Shown here in pieces: positions 36,747-50,553 of a stretch of DNA of 64,000 nucleotides. Location: assembly GCF_000372725.1 (NCBI RefSeq), contig NW_005201287.1:399715-463714 (forward strand), in the 5' to 3' direction. The stretch's first letter is position 1, and every line of letters begins with the position of its first letter. A program made the position numbers and the translations under genes. Source of the DNA: Emiliania huxleyi CCMP1516. Lineage: Eukaryota > Haptophyta > Isochrysidales > Noelaerhabdaceae. The notes beneath the pieces are model-generated. The model had not been told where the DNA came from, searched no databases, and saw only the letters and a program-made list of their open reading frames with translations.

Positions 36747-37482
36747 TCAAAAGCTCGGCATCGCCAGTACTCCAAAACCGATCGTTGCTGCAAGGCACTC
36801 AGATTCCTCTTGTGTCAGACCACCATCTCCATATCCCTGCAGGCGCCGCCTGCAACCGCTTGTTGAGTCGACGAACAGTTGGCAGACGAAGCGCCCCTCG
36901 TTCACGTTGACGAAGTTGGAGCTCTTCGCCGAGACGTGGCCGGAATAGTGAACGCACGGGTGCGTCTCCCACGCCGTCTCGTTGTCGTTGCAGGGGCGGT
37001 GCTCGACCACCTTGAAGACCGAGATGCCCCAAGCCTGATCGCCCTGTCCATCCGTGCCGCACGCGGACGTCGGCTCGAGCAGCGCGATATTTATGGTCCC
37101 ACGAGCTCGAAACCAGCGCGTCCGCCTCAGCCGCGTCGCCCTCGATGGTCTTCGCGAGATGATGCGGGAAATCGGTGAACTTGACCGCCGCCTGCGGGTA
37201 GTACTCAAAGGAGATGCTGCCGATGAAGTGCGCCCTCGTGTCGCCCTCAGCACTTGTCTCCACGTCGTGCTCGGTCTCGACCGCCTTGAGGTTTGAGCAG
37301 AAGCCAGAGGTGGCGATGAGCCAGGCGGGGTCGTCGACCACGTTGGGGACGGGCGGACGGGGCACTGGAGCAAACGTAGTGCCACGAGCGGCCGGCGTGC
37401 TCTCGCGGGTGGTAGTGAGGCCGAGGGCGCCGGGCGCGAGGAGCAGAGTTATCGGCGCACACACCCGCGACGCGGTTGGCAT
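36747..37482 (-). pseudogene. Secreted single-copy paralogue of the NIALLEPTS domain, frameshifted
   Basis: ATG at 37482 starts a signal peptide (MPTASRVCAPITLLLAPGAL). The domain follows: PRPPVPNVVDDPAWLIATSG, ADALVSSSWDHK, then in another frame NIALLEPTSACG, VHYSGHVSAKSSNFV and EGRFVCQLFVDSTSG. It matches both N-terminal repeats of the 1.2-9.1 kb gene, where WDLK/WTNK runs straight into NIALLEP. Here two A appear to be missing from an A run at about 37090, giving the frameshift. It could be a sequencing error or a real disruption. The stop at 36747 may be an unspliced exon end, since a gtactgg donor lies just before it. The role is unknown. Confidence 0.6.
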
Positions 37483-37603
37483 TGGCACAACCGCCGGGGG
37501 TGCCCGCCGTGAATTCGTCCGACCGAAACCCTTTTCTTTTTTTTGTGTTTCCCGCGAAAGGGTCCGTAGAGGGCGTCGTGTAGCCCTCCTTTTGGTATAG
37601 CAT

Positions 37604-38890
37604 ATGCTTCTGCCCCGGAGCCCGGCCGCTGACGGTCCGTCGGCGGTGGTAAGCGCCTCGGATCGCCGGCGTGCCATCGCTATCGTCGCCGCCCTCGTCG
37701 TCGTCAACGTCTCAGCCGTTATGCTGCTCACCGTCGCCGTCGGGCGCTACCCCTCCCTCTCCGCTGGCGCCACCCTCGCCTACACTTTTGGCCTCCGCCA
37801 CGCCGTCGACGCTGACCACATTGCCGCCATCGACAACGTCACTCGCAAGCTCTCCTCCGCTCCGGCGCCCGGCACGGCTGGTGCGGCGGCCCGCCGGCCG
37901 GCGCCGCTGCTCGTCGGGCTCTTCTTCTCGCTGGGCCACTCGACGGTGGTGGGGCTCATGTGCCTCGGCGTGGCGCTCGGCTCGACCTACCTCTCCGACA
38001 ACGTCACCTCCCTCAAAGAGTCGCTCGCGCCGATCGGTACCCTCGTCTCTGTGAGCGTGCTGCTTCTCGTCTCGGGCCTCAACATCGCCACCGCGCGGCG
38101 CCTGTACCACGACTACCACGAGAGGCGGGCCACGGGCGAGCACAGGCACTACAGCGCCTTCGGCGCAACCTTCTTCACCCACACGCACGCCGTCGAGGTT
38201 GACGAGTTCGCCGAGGTGAAGCCGAGTGGAGCGACGTCCGGCCTCCTCGCGCGGTGCTGCCCAGGCATCTTCCGCGGCATCACGGCGGAGTGGCACATGT
38301 ACCCTGTCGGCCTGCTCTTCGGCCTCGGCTTCGACACCGCCTCGGAGATCGCCCTGCTCGGCCTCACCGCGATGTCGTCAGACTCGGGCGTGCCTCCGCT
38401 GCTCACCCTGCTGCTGCCGCTGCTCTTCGCGTGCGCGATGTCGCTCGTCGACACTCTCGACGGAATGATGATGCTTTTCATGTACCGGTGGGCGGGCGGC
38501 GACCCGGCGCGCCGCCTCTTCTTCAACCTCTTCCTCACCGCCCTCTCCGCCGCCATCGCGCTCGTGGTGGCCGCAGTCGAGCTGCTCGGCCAGGTGCAGG
38601 ACAAGCTTCACCTCGCCGGACCCTTCTGGGACGGCGTCAAGAGCGTCAACGACCACTTCGAGTATGTTGGCTACTCAATCATTGCGCTGTTTGTCCTCTC
38701 GTGCGGCGGCGCGGCGGCCTACATGCGCCTCAGCCTGGGGGGCGGCGAGTGCGGCGGCGGGGGAGAGGAGGCGGAGGCGGAGGAGATGGCGGCGGCGCAG
38801 GAGAAGGCGAGGCAGGAGGGCGACTACCTGCGGCGGAGAATGCTCGCACTGGCGACGGGCGCGGCGAAGGCGAGGGAGATCGACGTTTGA
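37604..38890 (+). CDS. NiCoT-family nickel/cobalt transporter
   Basis: 428 residues, one exon, ATG 37604. Secondary permeases of this family (HoxN/NixA/Nic1p) carry Ni2+ or Co2+ across membranes. Signature motifs: RHAVDADHIAAIDN (residues ~64-77, metal-selective H-x4-D-H), FFSLGHSTVV (~106), LGFDTASE (~242) and MSLVDTLDGMM (~279). Hydrophobic stretches fit about eight membrane segments. A His-containing loop (FFTHTHAVEVDE) lies near residue 187, and the C-terminal tail is Glu/Ala-rich. It starts 121 bases from the divergent secreted-domain gene and lies 4.1 kb from the ubiquitin-NiSOD gene, which needs nickel. Metal preference between Ni and Co is not proven by sequence. Confidence 0.93.
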   Translation: MLLPRSPAADGPSAVVSASDRRRAIAIVAALVVVNVSAVMLLTVAVGRYPSLSAGATLAYTFGLRHAVDADHIAAIDNVTRKLSSAPAPGTAGAAARRPAPLLVGLFFSLGHSTVVGLMCLGVALGSTYLSDNVTSLKESLAPIGTLVSVSVLLLVSGLNIATARRLYHDYHERRATGEHRHYSAFGATFFTHTHAVEVDEFAEVKPSGATSGLLARCCPGIFRGITAEWHMYPVGLLFGLGFDTASEIALLGLTAMSSDSGVPPLLTLLLPLLFACAMSLVDTLDGMMMLFMYRWAGGDPARRLFFNLFLTALSAAIALVVAAVELLGQVQDKLHLAGPFWDGVKSVNDHFEYVGYSIIALFVLSCGGAAAYMRLSLGGGECGGGGEEAEAEEMAAAQEKARQEGDYLRRRMLALATGAAKAREIDV

Positions 38891-39224
38891 CTAACGTATG
38901 GCTAACACATTTCTGGCGCGTTGTGGGCATGTGCCCGGCACACGTCCAGCTAAGTAAGGGCCGGCACGGCGGCAGCGGGCCCAGGCGGAAAGTACCTTCT
39001 CAACCGTGGAGACGCACAATAACGGTGCGTAGAGCCGTAGAGACACCATTTCGCGCGCTAACCAATGGTAAAATATATCATCCCGGTGCCGCGGTCGATA
39101 TACTTTAGAGTGAGCCGTTGGTATAGAGCCGTGTACGCGCGGGACCACGATTGAGATGGCTAGTGCCATTTCACTCTGGCACAGCGCGCGCTACTTGTTA
39201 CTAAACCCGTTGATTTGACCATTT
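38891..39224. other. Intergenic DNA
   Basis: Contains 39145-39182, one half of a sequence whose intact inverted copy is at 42690-42776. No gene. Confidence 0.45.
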
Positions 39225-39375
39225 GCGCAAAAAGGTACATCTCGGTGCCTTCCAGAGGCAGCTGCGACCCCGCCGAGTAGACGGCGGCACACAGCAGGTG
39301 GCGCGGTGTGCCGCCGTCCACTCGGCAGGGTCGCAGCTGCCTCTGCGCGTCCTGTGGATGTACCTTTGTCGCGCG
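39225..39375. repeat. Fold-back element, ~150 bases
   Basis: Arms carry aaaggtacat and cagaggcagctgcgacccc, and the inverted partner carries gggtcgcagctgcctctg and atgtaccttt. The loop is gcaggtggcgcgg-like. It borders dispersed-repeat copy 2. Confidence 0.85.
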
Positions 39376-39385
39376 CCGGAGATGA

Positions 39386-39873
39386 CTCGACGCCGCTGAG
39401 ATCGGAGATCAAGCTCTGACAGGTCGCACGTCGCTCCTTTGACGCCGACGTGATTTACCCGTGCAGATCACATCAGGACACGGTCTCGACGCGCTCGGTA
39501 CGCTGCCTGCGACCCGTCTCGGGTCAGGTGGCACGACGCTCATCGCGCCTACCAGCGCTGCCGTGCAGGTTGCCACGACGAGGTCGAGCACGCTTCTATA
39601 CGCTCGCCGAGCCTTCCTTTCCATCCCATGAGGCAGCCTGGGAACGGTGGCGGTCAGAGGCAAAGCCTACGAGGGGTGGTGGAACCACATGTCACGGCTA
39701 CTGCCGGCTCGACCCCACGATAGCCTCCGAAGGCTGACTTTGAGGCACCATCATCGGACGATGTCGACGATTTGGGTCGCTCTCGCGGTAGCCAGATGAC
39801 CTCTCATACTAGGAGCATCGGCCATGGCCGCAGGGAGCGCGGGGGAGGGCGCTGGAAGCAACACGGAGCTCCG
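39386..39873. repeat. Dispersed repeat, copy 2
   Basis: Near-copy of 25142-25655. Together with the fold-back element it lies between two halves of a sequence that is contiguous at 42690-42776, so it probably inserted there. Confidence 0.85.
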
Positions 39874-40136
39874 TTGGAGACGTTTTCAAGATTAGCGTGT
39901 CAGCAGTGCTCGATCTTTACCGGTATGGGAGTTTTTGGCTAATCAAACCCAAGGCCTGCACTAATCAAAAAGTGGTACGGGATACCAGTTGCCTCACGGA
40001 AATCAAAGCGAGTCGGAGTGCCTTCTTGGTGGCAAAATCTGGCAAAATCGGCAAAATCGGCAAAATACCGGGTATTTTGCGCGGTATTTTGCCTGGAAAA
40101 ACCCGGTTATACCCGGGTAATACCCAGGGTAGGCTC

Positions 40137-40320
40137 CGCCCCACTGTGATTCGAACTGAGCGACGGCAGGACCCTTTGAAATCATGAATGGCGGCGTCCG
40201 GTGAGGCCCCCACGGCCGGGGGTGGTAAGTGGGTGATAGGATGGCCATAAACGACCATCACACCGGCCACCGGACCCCTCCACCCCCCCAAACACAGTCC
40301 AAACCGGCCCCGGCGGCCGG
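40137..40320. repeat. Direct repeat, copy 1 of 2
   Basis: Shares ggcaggaccctttgaaatca, aaacgaccatcacaccggcc and cggccccggcggcc with 40503-40689, at about 90 percent identity by eye. Confidence 0.85.
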
Positions 40321-40502
40321 CGGGACGCACGCCGGCGCAGCACCATCAAGCTGCTGTACGGCCCCGGCATCGCCTCCCCAGAATTAGCTCTCAGTCAAGA
40401 TATTGTGCACATGGGTGGCCTCTACAATATACTCACTGACACTGAACCTCCCAGAGCTCGTACCGGTCCGTCACGGCCATCCTCGTCCTCCGCGGCGCCG
40501 GC

Positions 40503-40689
40503 TCCGGCCCCTCCGCCGCACTGTGATGAGCGTCGGCAGGACCCTTTGAAATCATAAATGGCGGCGTCTGGAGAGGCCCCCACGGCCGGGGGCGGTAAGT
40601 GGGTGATAGGAGGGTGATAAACGACCATCACACCGGCCACCGGACCACTCCACCCCCCCAAACACATTCCAAACCGGCCCCGGCGGCCG
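40503..40689. repeat. Direct repeat, copy 2 of 2
   Basis: Partner of 40137-40320, about 365 bases downstream. Confidence 0.85.
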
Positions 40690-41256
40690 CCGTGCAGGAG
40701 GCCGCCGGGGCGCACCAAACGGCCCTTCACGGCCGCCACACGGGCCACCACGGCCCGTCCCGGTGGCACGGGTGCCGCCGCGCACCCGCCCGACGCCCCC
40801 GGCCCGCCAGCTTCCGCTCTGGGGGGCTTCACCTCCGCCAGCGGGCCGAGCGCGCCGCCTTCTCGCCGCGCTGCGGCCGCACGCCCGAGAAGTGGCCGAA
40901 GGGCGACCTACGCGGCACTAAAATCACGACTAGAAGCGCCGCCCGCCAGCAGGCAGCTTGCCCGCCGCGCGCCGCGCGCCGCCGCAGCCCCCGGCCGGCG
41001 CTGGAAGGGCTATGCCGGCCGGTAGCCGCCGTCGCGCCGCCCGGCGGCCGCGTGGGCCGCAGCGTTTTGGGGAGGCGGCCCCAGGACGCCCCGAGCGGAG
41101 CTACTAAAAGCCCTGGGGCCCGGGGTGGGGGGCCGGGAAGGGCCACTTGGGCCAATGTTGGTGGCGTTGGGTCCCCGGGGCATCGCCTTTTGGGGTCCCC
41201 GGGGAAGGTCCGTTGGTTGTTTTGTGGGAATTTGGGGCTTAGAACCGAAGGAGGCC

Positions 41257-41356
41257 NNNNNNNNNNNNNNNNNNNNNNNNNNNNNNNNNNNNNNNNNNNN
41301 NNNNNNNNNNNNNNNNNNNNNNNNNNNNNNNNNNNNNNNNNNNNNNNNNNNNNNNN
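41257..41356. other. Assembly gap (N)
   Basis: Exactly 100 N, probably a placeholder for a gap of unknown size. Confidence 1.
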
Positions 41357-42689
41357 CGTCAAGGCGGCATGGGCCGCAGAGGCGGCGAGAAGGGCGGTGG
41401 CGTCGTCTCGTCGAGTGCGGAGTCAGAGAGAGCGTGTAGGCGCGTTGGCGGCGGTGTCAGCGGAGGGGAGGGCGATGAGGAGGGCAGTGGCGGTGGCGGC
41501 GCCGAGCCCAGTCGCGTGGGCGGCATCGAGGCAAATAACGGGGCCGGAGGCGGCCCGGAGGGCGGCATCGGCGGCGCGGCGGCAGCGGCAACGGGCGGGA
41601 GGGTGGGCCGGCGGCGGCGTTGGGCGAGGCGGCGGCGCGGGTGGCAGTGGCCGGGGCGGCGGTGCGGGTGGGCGGGAGGCGGCCGCCGACGGTGGGGGTG
41701 GCGGCCGGGCCATCGGCGGCAGGCGGCGCGGCGGGTGGGGCGGCAGCGGGGCACCAGGAGATGGTGCCGTGGGCAGCGCTGCGGGGAAGGGAGCAAGGGG
41801 CGGAGGGAGGGAGGAGGGGGGGGCGGCTCGCCTGCCGCCCTCGAGCCGCGACAGCCGGTGCCGTGGCCGGCCCGCCTTCGAACGTGAAGGGGGGACGGCC
41901 TCATGCCGCCTCACCGCGCGACGCGGCGGCCGGCCGCCACCTCAAAGGAGGCCTCTCGCGCTCAAAATACGTGCGAGGCACCTGCCGAAGGGGGTGGGGT
42001 GGTCGGGCGGTCTAGGGGAAGGCGTCTCCGGTGGGTGGGCGCCGCTCCTACAGCGCGCGGGGCGGGGAGGCCGACTGCGGCGGTGATACGGTCGCGCGCG
42101 CGGGGCGTGGAGGGCCAGGGAGGTGGAATCCGGGGCGGCGGAACCTTCCGATTTTTTGCGGCTTTAATTAGCCCGAGGCTGGCCGGAGAGGATTGACCGG
42201 TCCGATTTTTGTTTTTCCGCTGCTCCAGCCGGCCAGCCGTGCCTACGGCGAGAAAAGGAGCGTCCGACCCGGTCCGATCTCGCGCTCCAGCGGGAACGCC
42301 GAGCGCCTCGGACGCCAAGCGGAAACGGCGTTCCGAGGCGGGGCGCGGTGGCGATCACCGGTCGGCGCCTGCGCGGCCGGCCGGCCCGGTGGGTCGCCAC
42401 GGCACATGCGCCGCGCGCCGTCGCCAGGCCCCGCCGCCGCCCCGCCAGAGCAGCGGCGAGATGGGAGGCGGTCGGCGGGTACCATCGGCTCTTCGAGCGA
42501 GCTTTCAGCTCACTTTGACGACGCTAGGAAAATCAATTCGTGGAATCCAGTTCGAGATGCAGTGAGGCGGAGCCTACCCTGACCCGCACTTTTGCATGGT
42601 TTCGCCCCCGGGACAACACCGACAGCCGCTACAACTAATGAAAACCCCGCATACCACTTTCGCGTACCACTATACCATACCACTCCAAA
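41357..42689. other. Very GC-rich region without recognised genes
   Basis: ggcggc-type low complexity to about 42100, then mixed sequence. The open frames lack any recognisable motif. Confidence 0.5.
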
Positions 42690-42776
42690 ACTAATCAAAA
42701 TATCGCCAAATACCGGTCACGTGTCATACCGGTATAAAGATCGAGCACTGCGGTGTCAGAGTGAAATGGCACTAGC
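42690..42776. repeat. Intact inverted copy of a sequence split at 39 kb
   Basis: Its reverse complement joins ggctagtgccatttcactct to gcagtgctcgatcttta. At the 39-kb locus these two parts are separated by about 715 bases. Confidence 0.75.
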
Positions 42777-42999
42777 CGATAACACTTTGTGTCATATCAG
42801 TCAAATGACAAATCGTGCGCCGCTCTCGTTTTGATTTGACGGAGGTTTGGTCTCCGGGTCTAGGACATGAAAAAGAATTGACGAGGCGGAAGGAAAGAAA
42901 TCGAAACTGGCTGTGAGAATCGCCCGCCTCGCGCGCGCCTGGCCCGGCGCCGCCCGCTAGCGGCGCTTGCCTGCCCCGACCCTCCGACCGCGTGCTGAC

Positions 43000-45593
<2,594 letters not shown>

Positions 45594-45898
45594 TCACGCC
45601 GGAATCGTGAACCGTGAACTGTGAACCAACTAGCCCCCGCCCCGAGTCCGTGAACCCCGAACCGTGAACCGACTAGCCCCCACCCTGAGTCCGTGAACCG
45701 TGATCCGTGAACCGACTCCTCCCGCGACACCCGCCGCGAACCGTGAACCGTGAACGAACCGAGTCTGGCGAACCGGCGGTGAACCGCCGGTTCGCGAACT
45801 GGGTTCGCGAACTGGTTCGTGAACCGCCCCCACCAAGTTCGCGCGGCGGTTCGCGAACTGGGTTCGCGAGAACTGGTTCGTGAACCGCCCCCACCAAC

Positions 45899-48608
45899 CT
45901 ACTTGCCGGGCTCATAGTCCTTCTCGTGCTTGCGCATGTACTCCATGAAGGCGCGGTTCATGCGGAGAATCACCACCATCGAGTACTCCTCCGCCTTGTA
46001 ACTGAGGCGGTGACGGTGCACCACCTGCTTGGCGCAGCTGAGGATGCGCTCGCAGAAAGACTCGGCCATGAGGGCGCCGATCTGGCCGGTCGAGCAGCTC
46101 GCCATTGCCGGGAGGAAGCCAAACCGTGAAAACTGCTTCTCAAGGTCGCGGTAAAGCCGTCCAATGTCCAGGTGAAGCTGGTCGATGAGGTCGTCTTGAG
46201 GATCGAAGTCGTACTTGTCGTTCTCCTGTGAACAAGGGCGATATGAGTCCGAAAGTAAAATCCGTAAGTTATCGGGATCGAAAAGAGCGCAACCTCATCC
46301 GGCGCGCCGGGCTCGGTGAAGTACTTGCGCCACGCGCCGTCGTGATAGAGCTCGGCGCGGAACCGTTTCCAGCACTTGAAGACCCTCTTGAACTCGTCGC
46401 GCAGCGCGGCGTCGCGCACCTCAGCAGGGTCAAACTGCTCACCCTCCTCGGACGACGCCTCCTCGTGCGGGCATTGCTGGAGCGGCTTGGGCTTCTTCGA
46501 AGCTGGTGCAGGGACGACCGGAACCAGAGCAGCGGCGGCCCCCTCATCCTCAGTGCACGCCTTGCAGGTGCCGTCGTCGCCAGCAGCGGCGCGGCGCTTC
46601 TCCTCCTCGTAAGAGTCGTGAGCGAGCCCAAAGTTCACGTAGGTCTCCTCGAGTAGCGCGCACGCCTTCTGGTACTGCTCCTTCGAGAGGTGCACGCAGT
46701 TGAGGGTGCGCATGTCGAGCAGTGATGCGAGCAGCTCGCGGTCACTCGTCTCGATGTGCCCGACAGTCGTCTTGTCCTCATCCACGATCTCCGTCTCATT
46801 GCCACAGTATCGCCGCTGGAACTCGAGCTGCGCCCGCCGGAGAGCCTCTTTGCCGACCTCGCCGAGCTCCTCAACCTTTCTTGCGAGACGAGGGAGAACC
46901 TCGCCGTGGTATACGCCTTGAGCGGGTCGAAGACGTCGATGGTCTCAGCAAACAGCTTCGACTGCACCTGCGCCTTGGCAATGTTGGGCCACGCGCCAGT
47001 GAAGGGCTTCTCGAACTGCGCGGTGGTGGTGAGAACCTTGGAGATGACGAGCACGGCTTCGAGCTCCATGATGTCACGCCACGCCTCGGCCGTGCTGCGC
47101 CACTCGATCTCGCCTTCGTGCCTCGCAGCGTACTGCTTGATGGGGATCATGTCGCGCAGGGCCGAGTACAGGAGGTTCCAGCGCGCTGCGATGCGGGTGC
47201 CGTTTTTGTCAGTGCGCAGGCGAATCACGTCCCCGGCGCCAGCCAGCTTGCAAAGCTCGCTCATCCGAGTCTCGGTCTTGTTGAAGTAGGTGGCCATTTT
47301 GCCCACGTTGTCCATCACGGCTTGGCCGTCCGGGAACTCATTGATCGGAATTTTGTTTTTGGAGCGCACCAGGTCGCCGATCGCAGAGGCGCCCACCTTG
47401 TCTGCTGAGTGCATCAGGCATATCTCGGTCTCCACACCAAGCTCCTTGGCGACGGCGACGGCGGCTCCGTCCTGCATCGACGCGGCAATGATCTTTGCAG
47501 GGTCGTATTTGTACGTGTCCTTCAGCTCCCTGCGGAGCAAGTCGGCGACGGCCGGGGCAGTGCCGTCCTTAAGCGGCGTCAGCCCGAGGCAGATGACAAA
47601 GTTTTGGTTCCAGCGTGGGTCGACGAACTGAAGGCCGAAGGCTTGGTGCTTGATATGGTTGTCCAGAGTGCCGCCGTCATGCAATATCTGCCCAAAGGCG
47701 TTGCCGCCCGCCTTCTCCATCTGGTAGTCGATCACCTTTGAGAAGTAACGTTGAAAGACGGCAAATTCGGCGCGCGTGCGGTCAAAAAATCCGCCGATCG
47801 TGAGCACGGCGCCGGACTGGCCGAAAGAGCCATTGGCGTGGCGCGACCGGCACGTGCCCTGCACTTGGAGCATATTCACATAGTACGGGTCGCGCAGGGT
47901 CTGCTTGGAGAGCACTTGCTTGCAGTAGATGAGGCACTGCGTCTGGGCGGCCAACTGTCGCTCCTCCCGGGAAAGCAGCGATGGGGCTGCATCGCTGCTG
48001 CTGCTGCCGACGGCACCAGACGAACCGAAAGCAGCCATCACGGTCGTCTGCCTCTTTGCTTTCTGCGAGGATCGCTCCAGCGCGTTTGGCTGCGATGAGC
48101 CGGTCAAAAATGGTGGGTGCTTGTACATATCGGCGTGCGCTGCCTTGTTGTGAGAGTTGACCTTAGACGTCTGTGGAAGGTGTTGGCCGCCCTTGTTGTT
48201 AGGCAGAAGAAAGAGGTGGTTGCAGATTTGGCCCGTGCCCTCGCCGTCCTCGTTCAATGGCTCGTACAAGCACACGTGCGTTCTGGCATGCCCCTTGTTG
48301 CCTTCGGTACGGACAGTCTCTGGGTGCGCCGACGTGAGCTCTCGCACAAATGTCATCTCAAGCGACTTGATCCCTTTTGGAAGTTCGGTGTACCAATCGG
48401 GCGGAAGCTCATCGTGCGAACGCACCTCCCAGTCCGTGGAGCAGCGCCTCTGCGATACCGCGCTCGGGTCGACAGCGATGAGCGTGCCCTCCACCGAATC
48501 AGTCTCCACCGCGGTCTCACAATCAGCTGGAGGGGGGGTGATCGTCTCGGCAGTCGATGGCGGCTCCTGCGAGGCGCCTGCCCCGGGGGTGCACTGCTTT
48601 GGAGCCAT
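45899..48608 (-). CDS. hAT transposase
   Basis: Catalyses cut-and-paste transposition of the surrounding element. Start ATG 48608 (MAPKQCTPGAG). A BED-like zinc-finger stretch (C..ICNHLFLLPNNKGGQHL..H) spans about residues 113-160. The RNase-H-like core includes LHDGGTLDNHIKHQAFGLQF, CLMHSADKVGASAIGDLV and RIAARWNLLYSALRDM (hAT R-W motif). The C-terminal dimerisation region reads FLPAMASCSTGQIGALMAES, FCERILSCAKQV and VVILRMNRAFMEYMRK. Exons: 48608-46917, 46875-46294, 46225-45899; all phases are zero and the total is 867 codons. The second intron is GT-AG (68 bases). The first would be a 41-base GC-AG intron; the alternative is a one-base frameshift at an A run near 46882. If the intron is real the gene looks intact. 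Confidence 0.85.
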
Positions 48609-48826
48609 ATGTGTCGACCACCGAGGGGACGAACGTCTCAATTGATGCGATTAGTTCTCGAACCGCGTTTGGGTTCGCTGCGAACCGCATTTGGGTTAGG
48701 TATATTGCATATTTGGGAGTTATCCCACAAACAACCAAACTTGCGAACCAAGGTCCGTGACATAATAACGAACTGCCGCCGCGAACTTCCCACGTAGCCA
48801 GCCCCGTGAGCCCCGTGCCTGTCACC

Positions 48827-49502
48827 ATGAAGAAGGCATCCGAGGACACCACTGACACGGAGGAGTCGTACCACGACACGCCACCACCACCCGACACGCC
48901 GCCTCCGTACTACGGGTCTGTGCCGTACGAGCTCAGTGAGCACGGTTCGTTCAGCGATCCGCGGCGCTTCTCGGTCGGCCTCCTGCAAGAGGCTGGCTAC
49001 CTCGACGAGAACCTGCAGCGGTGTAAGCGTCTGAGGGCCGACTCGCCCGTTCCGTTTGCCGGGCCGGACGCGTCTGCACCGCCTGACCTCGAGCCGGCCA
49101 CGTCTTTCGCGGAGCTGCGCCGCCGGGCCGAGTTGGCCAATAAGAAGGTGGCAGCGGAGGCGGAGGCGGCGGCGGCGGCGGCGGCGTTCGAGCAGAAGCC
49201 GGCAGTCGCCGATTCCGAGGTCTGCGTCCCCACATCAGACACACCGCCCCATCCAGCTGATCGTCGCTTTCCCTCCACAGGAGGCGGTGCTACCCCTTCC
49301 GCTTCACCCGGAGCTGGGCGGCGAGGAGGGCCACTACCAGACCGTTTGGCGCCGCTCTACCGCGGTCAACGAGTTTGGGATGGCTCTGTTTGTTCCCAAG
49401 CCCGAGCCATCCTCTGCCCACGGCGGCTCCGGCCGCCACACGATCAAGATCGACCACGACCCACCGTCCCCGGTGGCGGTGCGGTTTGAGCCGGAAAAGT
49501 AG
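48827..49502 (+). CDS. hAT accessory protein, unknown function
   Basis: A second gene inside the hAT element, divergent from the transposase. Start ATG 48827 (caccATG context). Exon 1 is 48827-49219; a 61-base GT-AG intron follows; exon 2 is 49281-49502. Phases agree and give 204 residues. The sequence has acidic, Pro-rich MKKASEDTTDTEESYHDTPP, then RFSVGLLQEAGYLDENLQRC, a coiled-coil-like Ala/Glu stretch, then HPELGGEEGHYQTVWRRSTA and FGMALFVPKPEPSS. No family recognised. Position within the TIRs suggests a transposition or regulatory helper, which is inference. Confidence 0.6.
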
Positions 49503-49983
49503 ATGCCCACAAGTGCGAGCGTCCGGCTGGGCGGCCACTGTATATCAGGGCTGAGGGGCGACAGACGGCTGGCGGGCAGAGGCACAGGTAGCCCAGCGTC
49601 TCGTCGAACTCCCCTCGAGGAACTCCCGCCACTTTGTTCCGGCTTTCGCCGCGCTGGTTCGAATTTCTGGGTCTCGGTTCACGGATGGTTCGCGAACTGT
49701 GGTTCGCGAACTGTGTCGGTGTGTAAGAGGTGTGAAAATAAGCTTGGTTCATGAACTAGTTCAGTGGTTCACCCTCGAACCGACCGTGAACTCTGAACCG
49801 TGAACCCGAACCGAGGCAGGACAAACCAGGGCGAACCGCGAACCGTGAACCGACTAGCCCCCGCCCCGAGTCCGTGAACCCTGAACCGTGAACGACCAGA
49901 CCCCGCCCCGAGTCCGTGAACCGCGAACCGTGAACGAGCCGTGAACCGCGAACTGGTTCATGAACCGGGTTCACGGTTCACCC

Positions 49984-50001
49984 CGTGAACTGAGAGGCCT
50001 G
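49984..50001. repeat. hAT terminal inverted repeat, right
   Basis: cgtgaactgagaggcctg, reverse complement of 45581-45598; followed by target duplication tctccggc at 50002-50009. Confidence 0.93.
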
Positions 50002-50203
50002 TCTCCGGCACAGCGACAGGCTCGACACAGGTGCGGACTGGCGCGTGCTAGCACTATCACAGGCAAACCAAGTCCGTGCGAGGGCATAAAATAAATTGAT
50101 AATCTCAATCCGCCAGCAGCGCACGCGTACCCACCTTAGCGTTCACCTGCTATCCGCCGGTACCCAAACCGGATGCATCTCCGCACGACCCAGGAATGCA
50201 GTT

Positions 50204-50310
50204 TTGCGACGGTGTATCAGTCGCCTTATGCCACCGTTGCACTGTATCAGTCGCCTTATGCCACCGTTGCATATGCAACGGTGGCATAAGGCGACTGATA
50301 CACCGTCGCA
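50204..50310. repeat. Perfect long hairpin with an internal duplication
   Basis: tgtatcagtcgccttatgcc occurs twice in direct orientation (50213 and 50243) and once inverted after the palindromic centre tgcatatgca. Stem arms are about 37 bases. Confidence 0.9.
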
Positions 50311-50553
50311 GTTGCGACGATCTTCGTGAGGTTTGGCGTGGTCGAGAGCGCAAGAGGCCGCCGACGCGGCCGACGCGAAGCATGACGTCGCCGTGGACCG
50401 GTTCAAGGCGACCGGCTCCGCTGGGAGCGCCAAGCGCTCCGCCAAAGCTCGCCAAGCGGAAGCGCTCCGCTGCCGCTGCGCGCGCCGGCGCGCGGCACAG
50501 GCCACCATCGCTTAACGCGTAGGCTGCGCGTAGGACAGGGTACAGACTTTTCG

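Larger units (their letters stand above)
39874..41256. other. Repeat-rich intergenic DNA
   Basis: Contains attttgcc-rich DNA (40030-40110) and an ~185-base direct duplication. No gene recognised; long GC-driven open frames look compositional. Confidence 0.5.

Noticed and set aside
41357-42086. Gly/Arg-rich open frames after the second gap
   Set aside because: Pure composition effect in ggc-rich DNA, with no start context or domain.
45595-45900. gtgaaccgtgaacc repeats as a regulatory array of the NiSOD promoter
   Set aside because: They match the other end of the hAT element (49770-49985) and lie inside its inverted ends, so they are subterminal transposon repeats.
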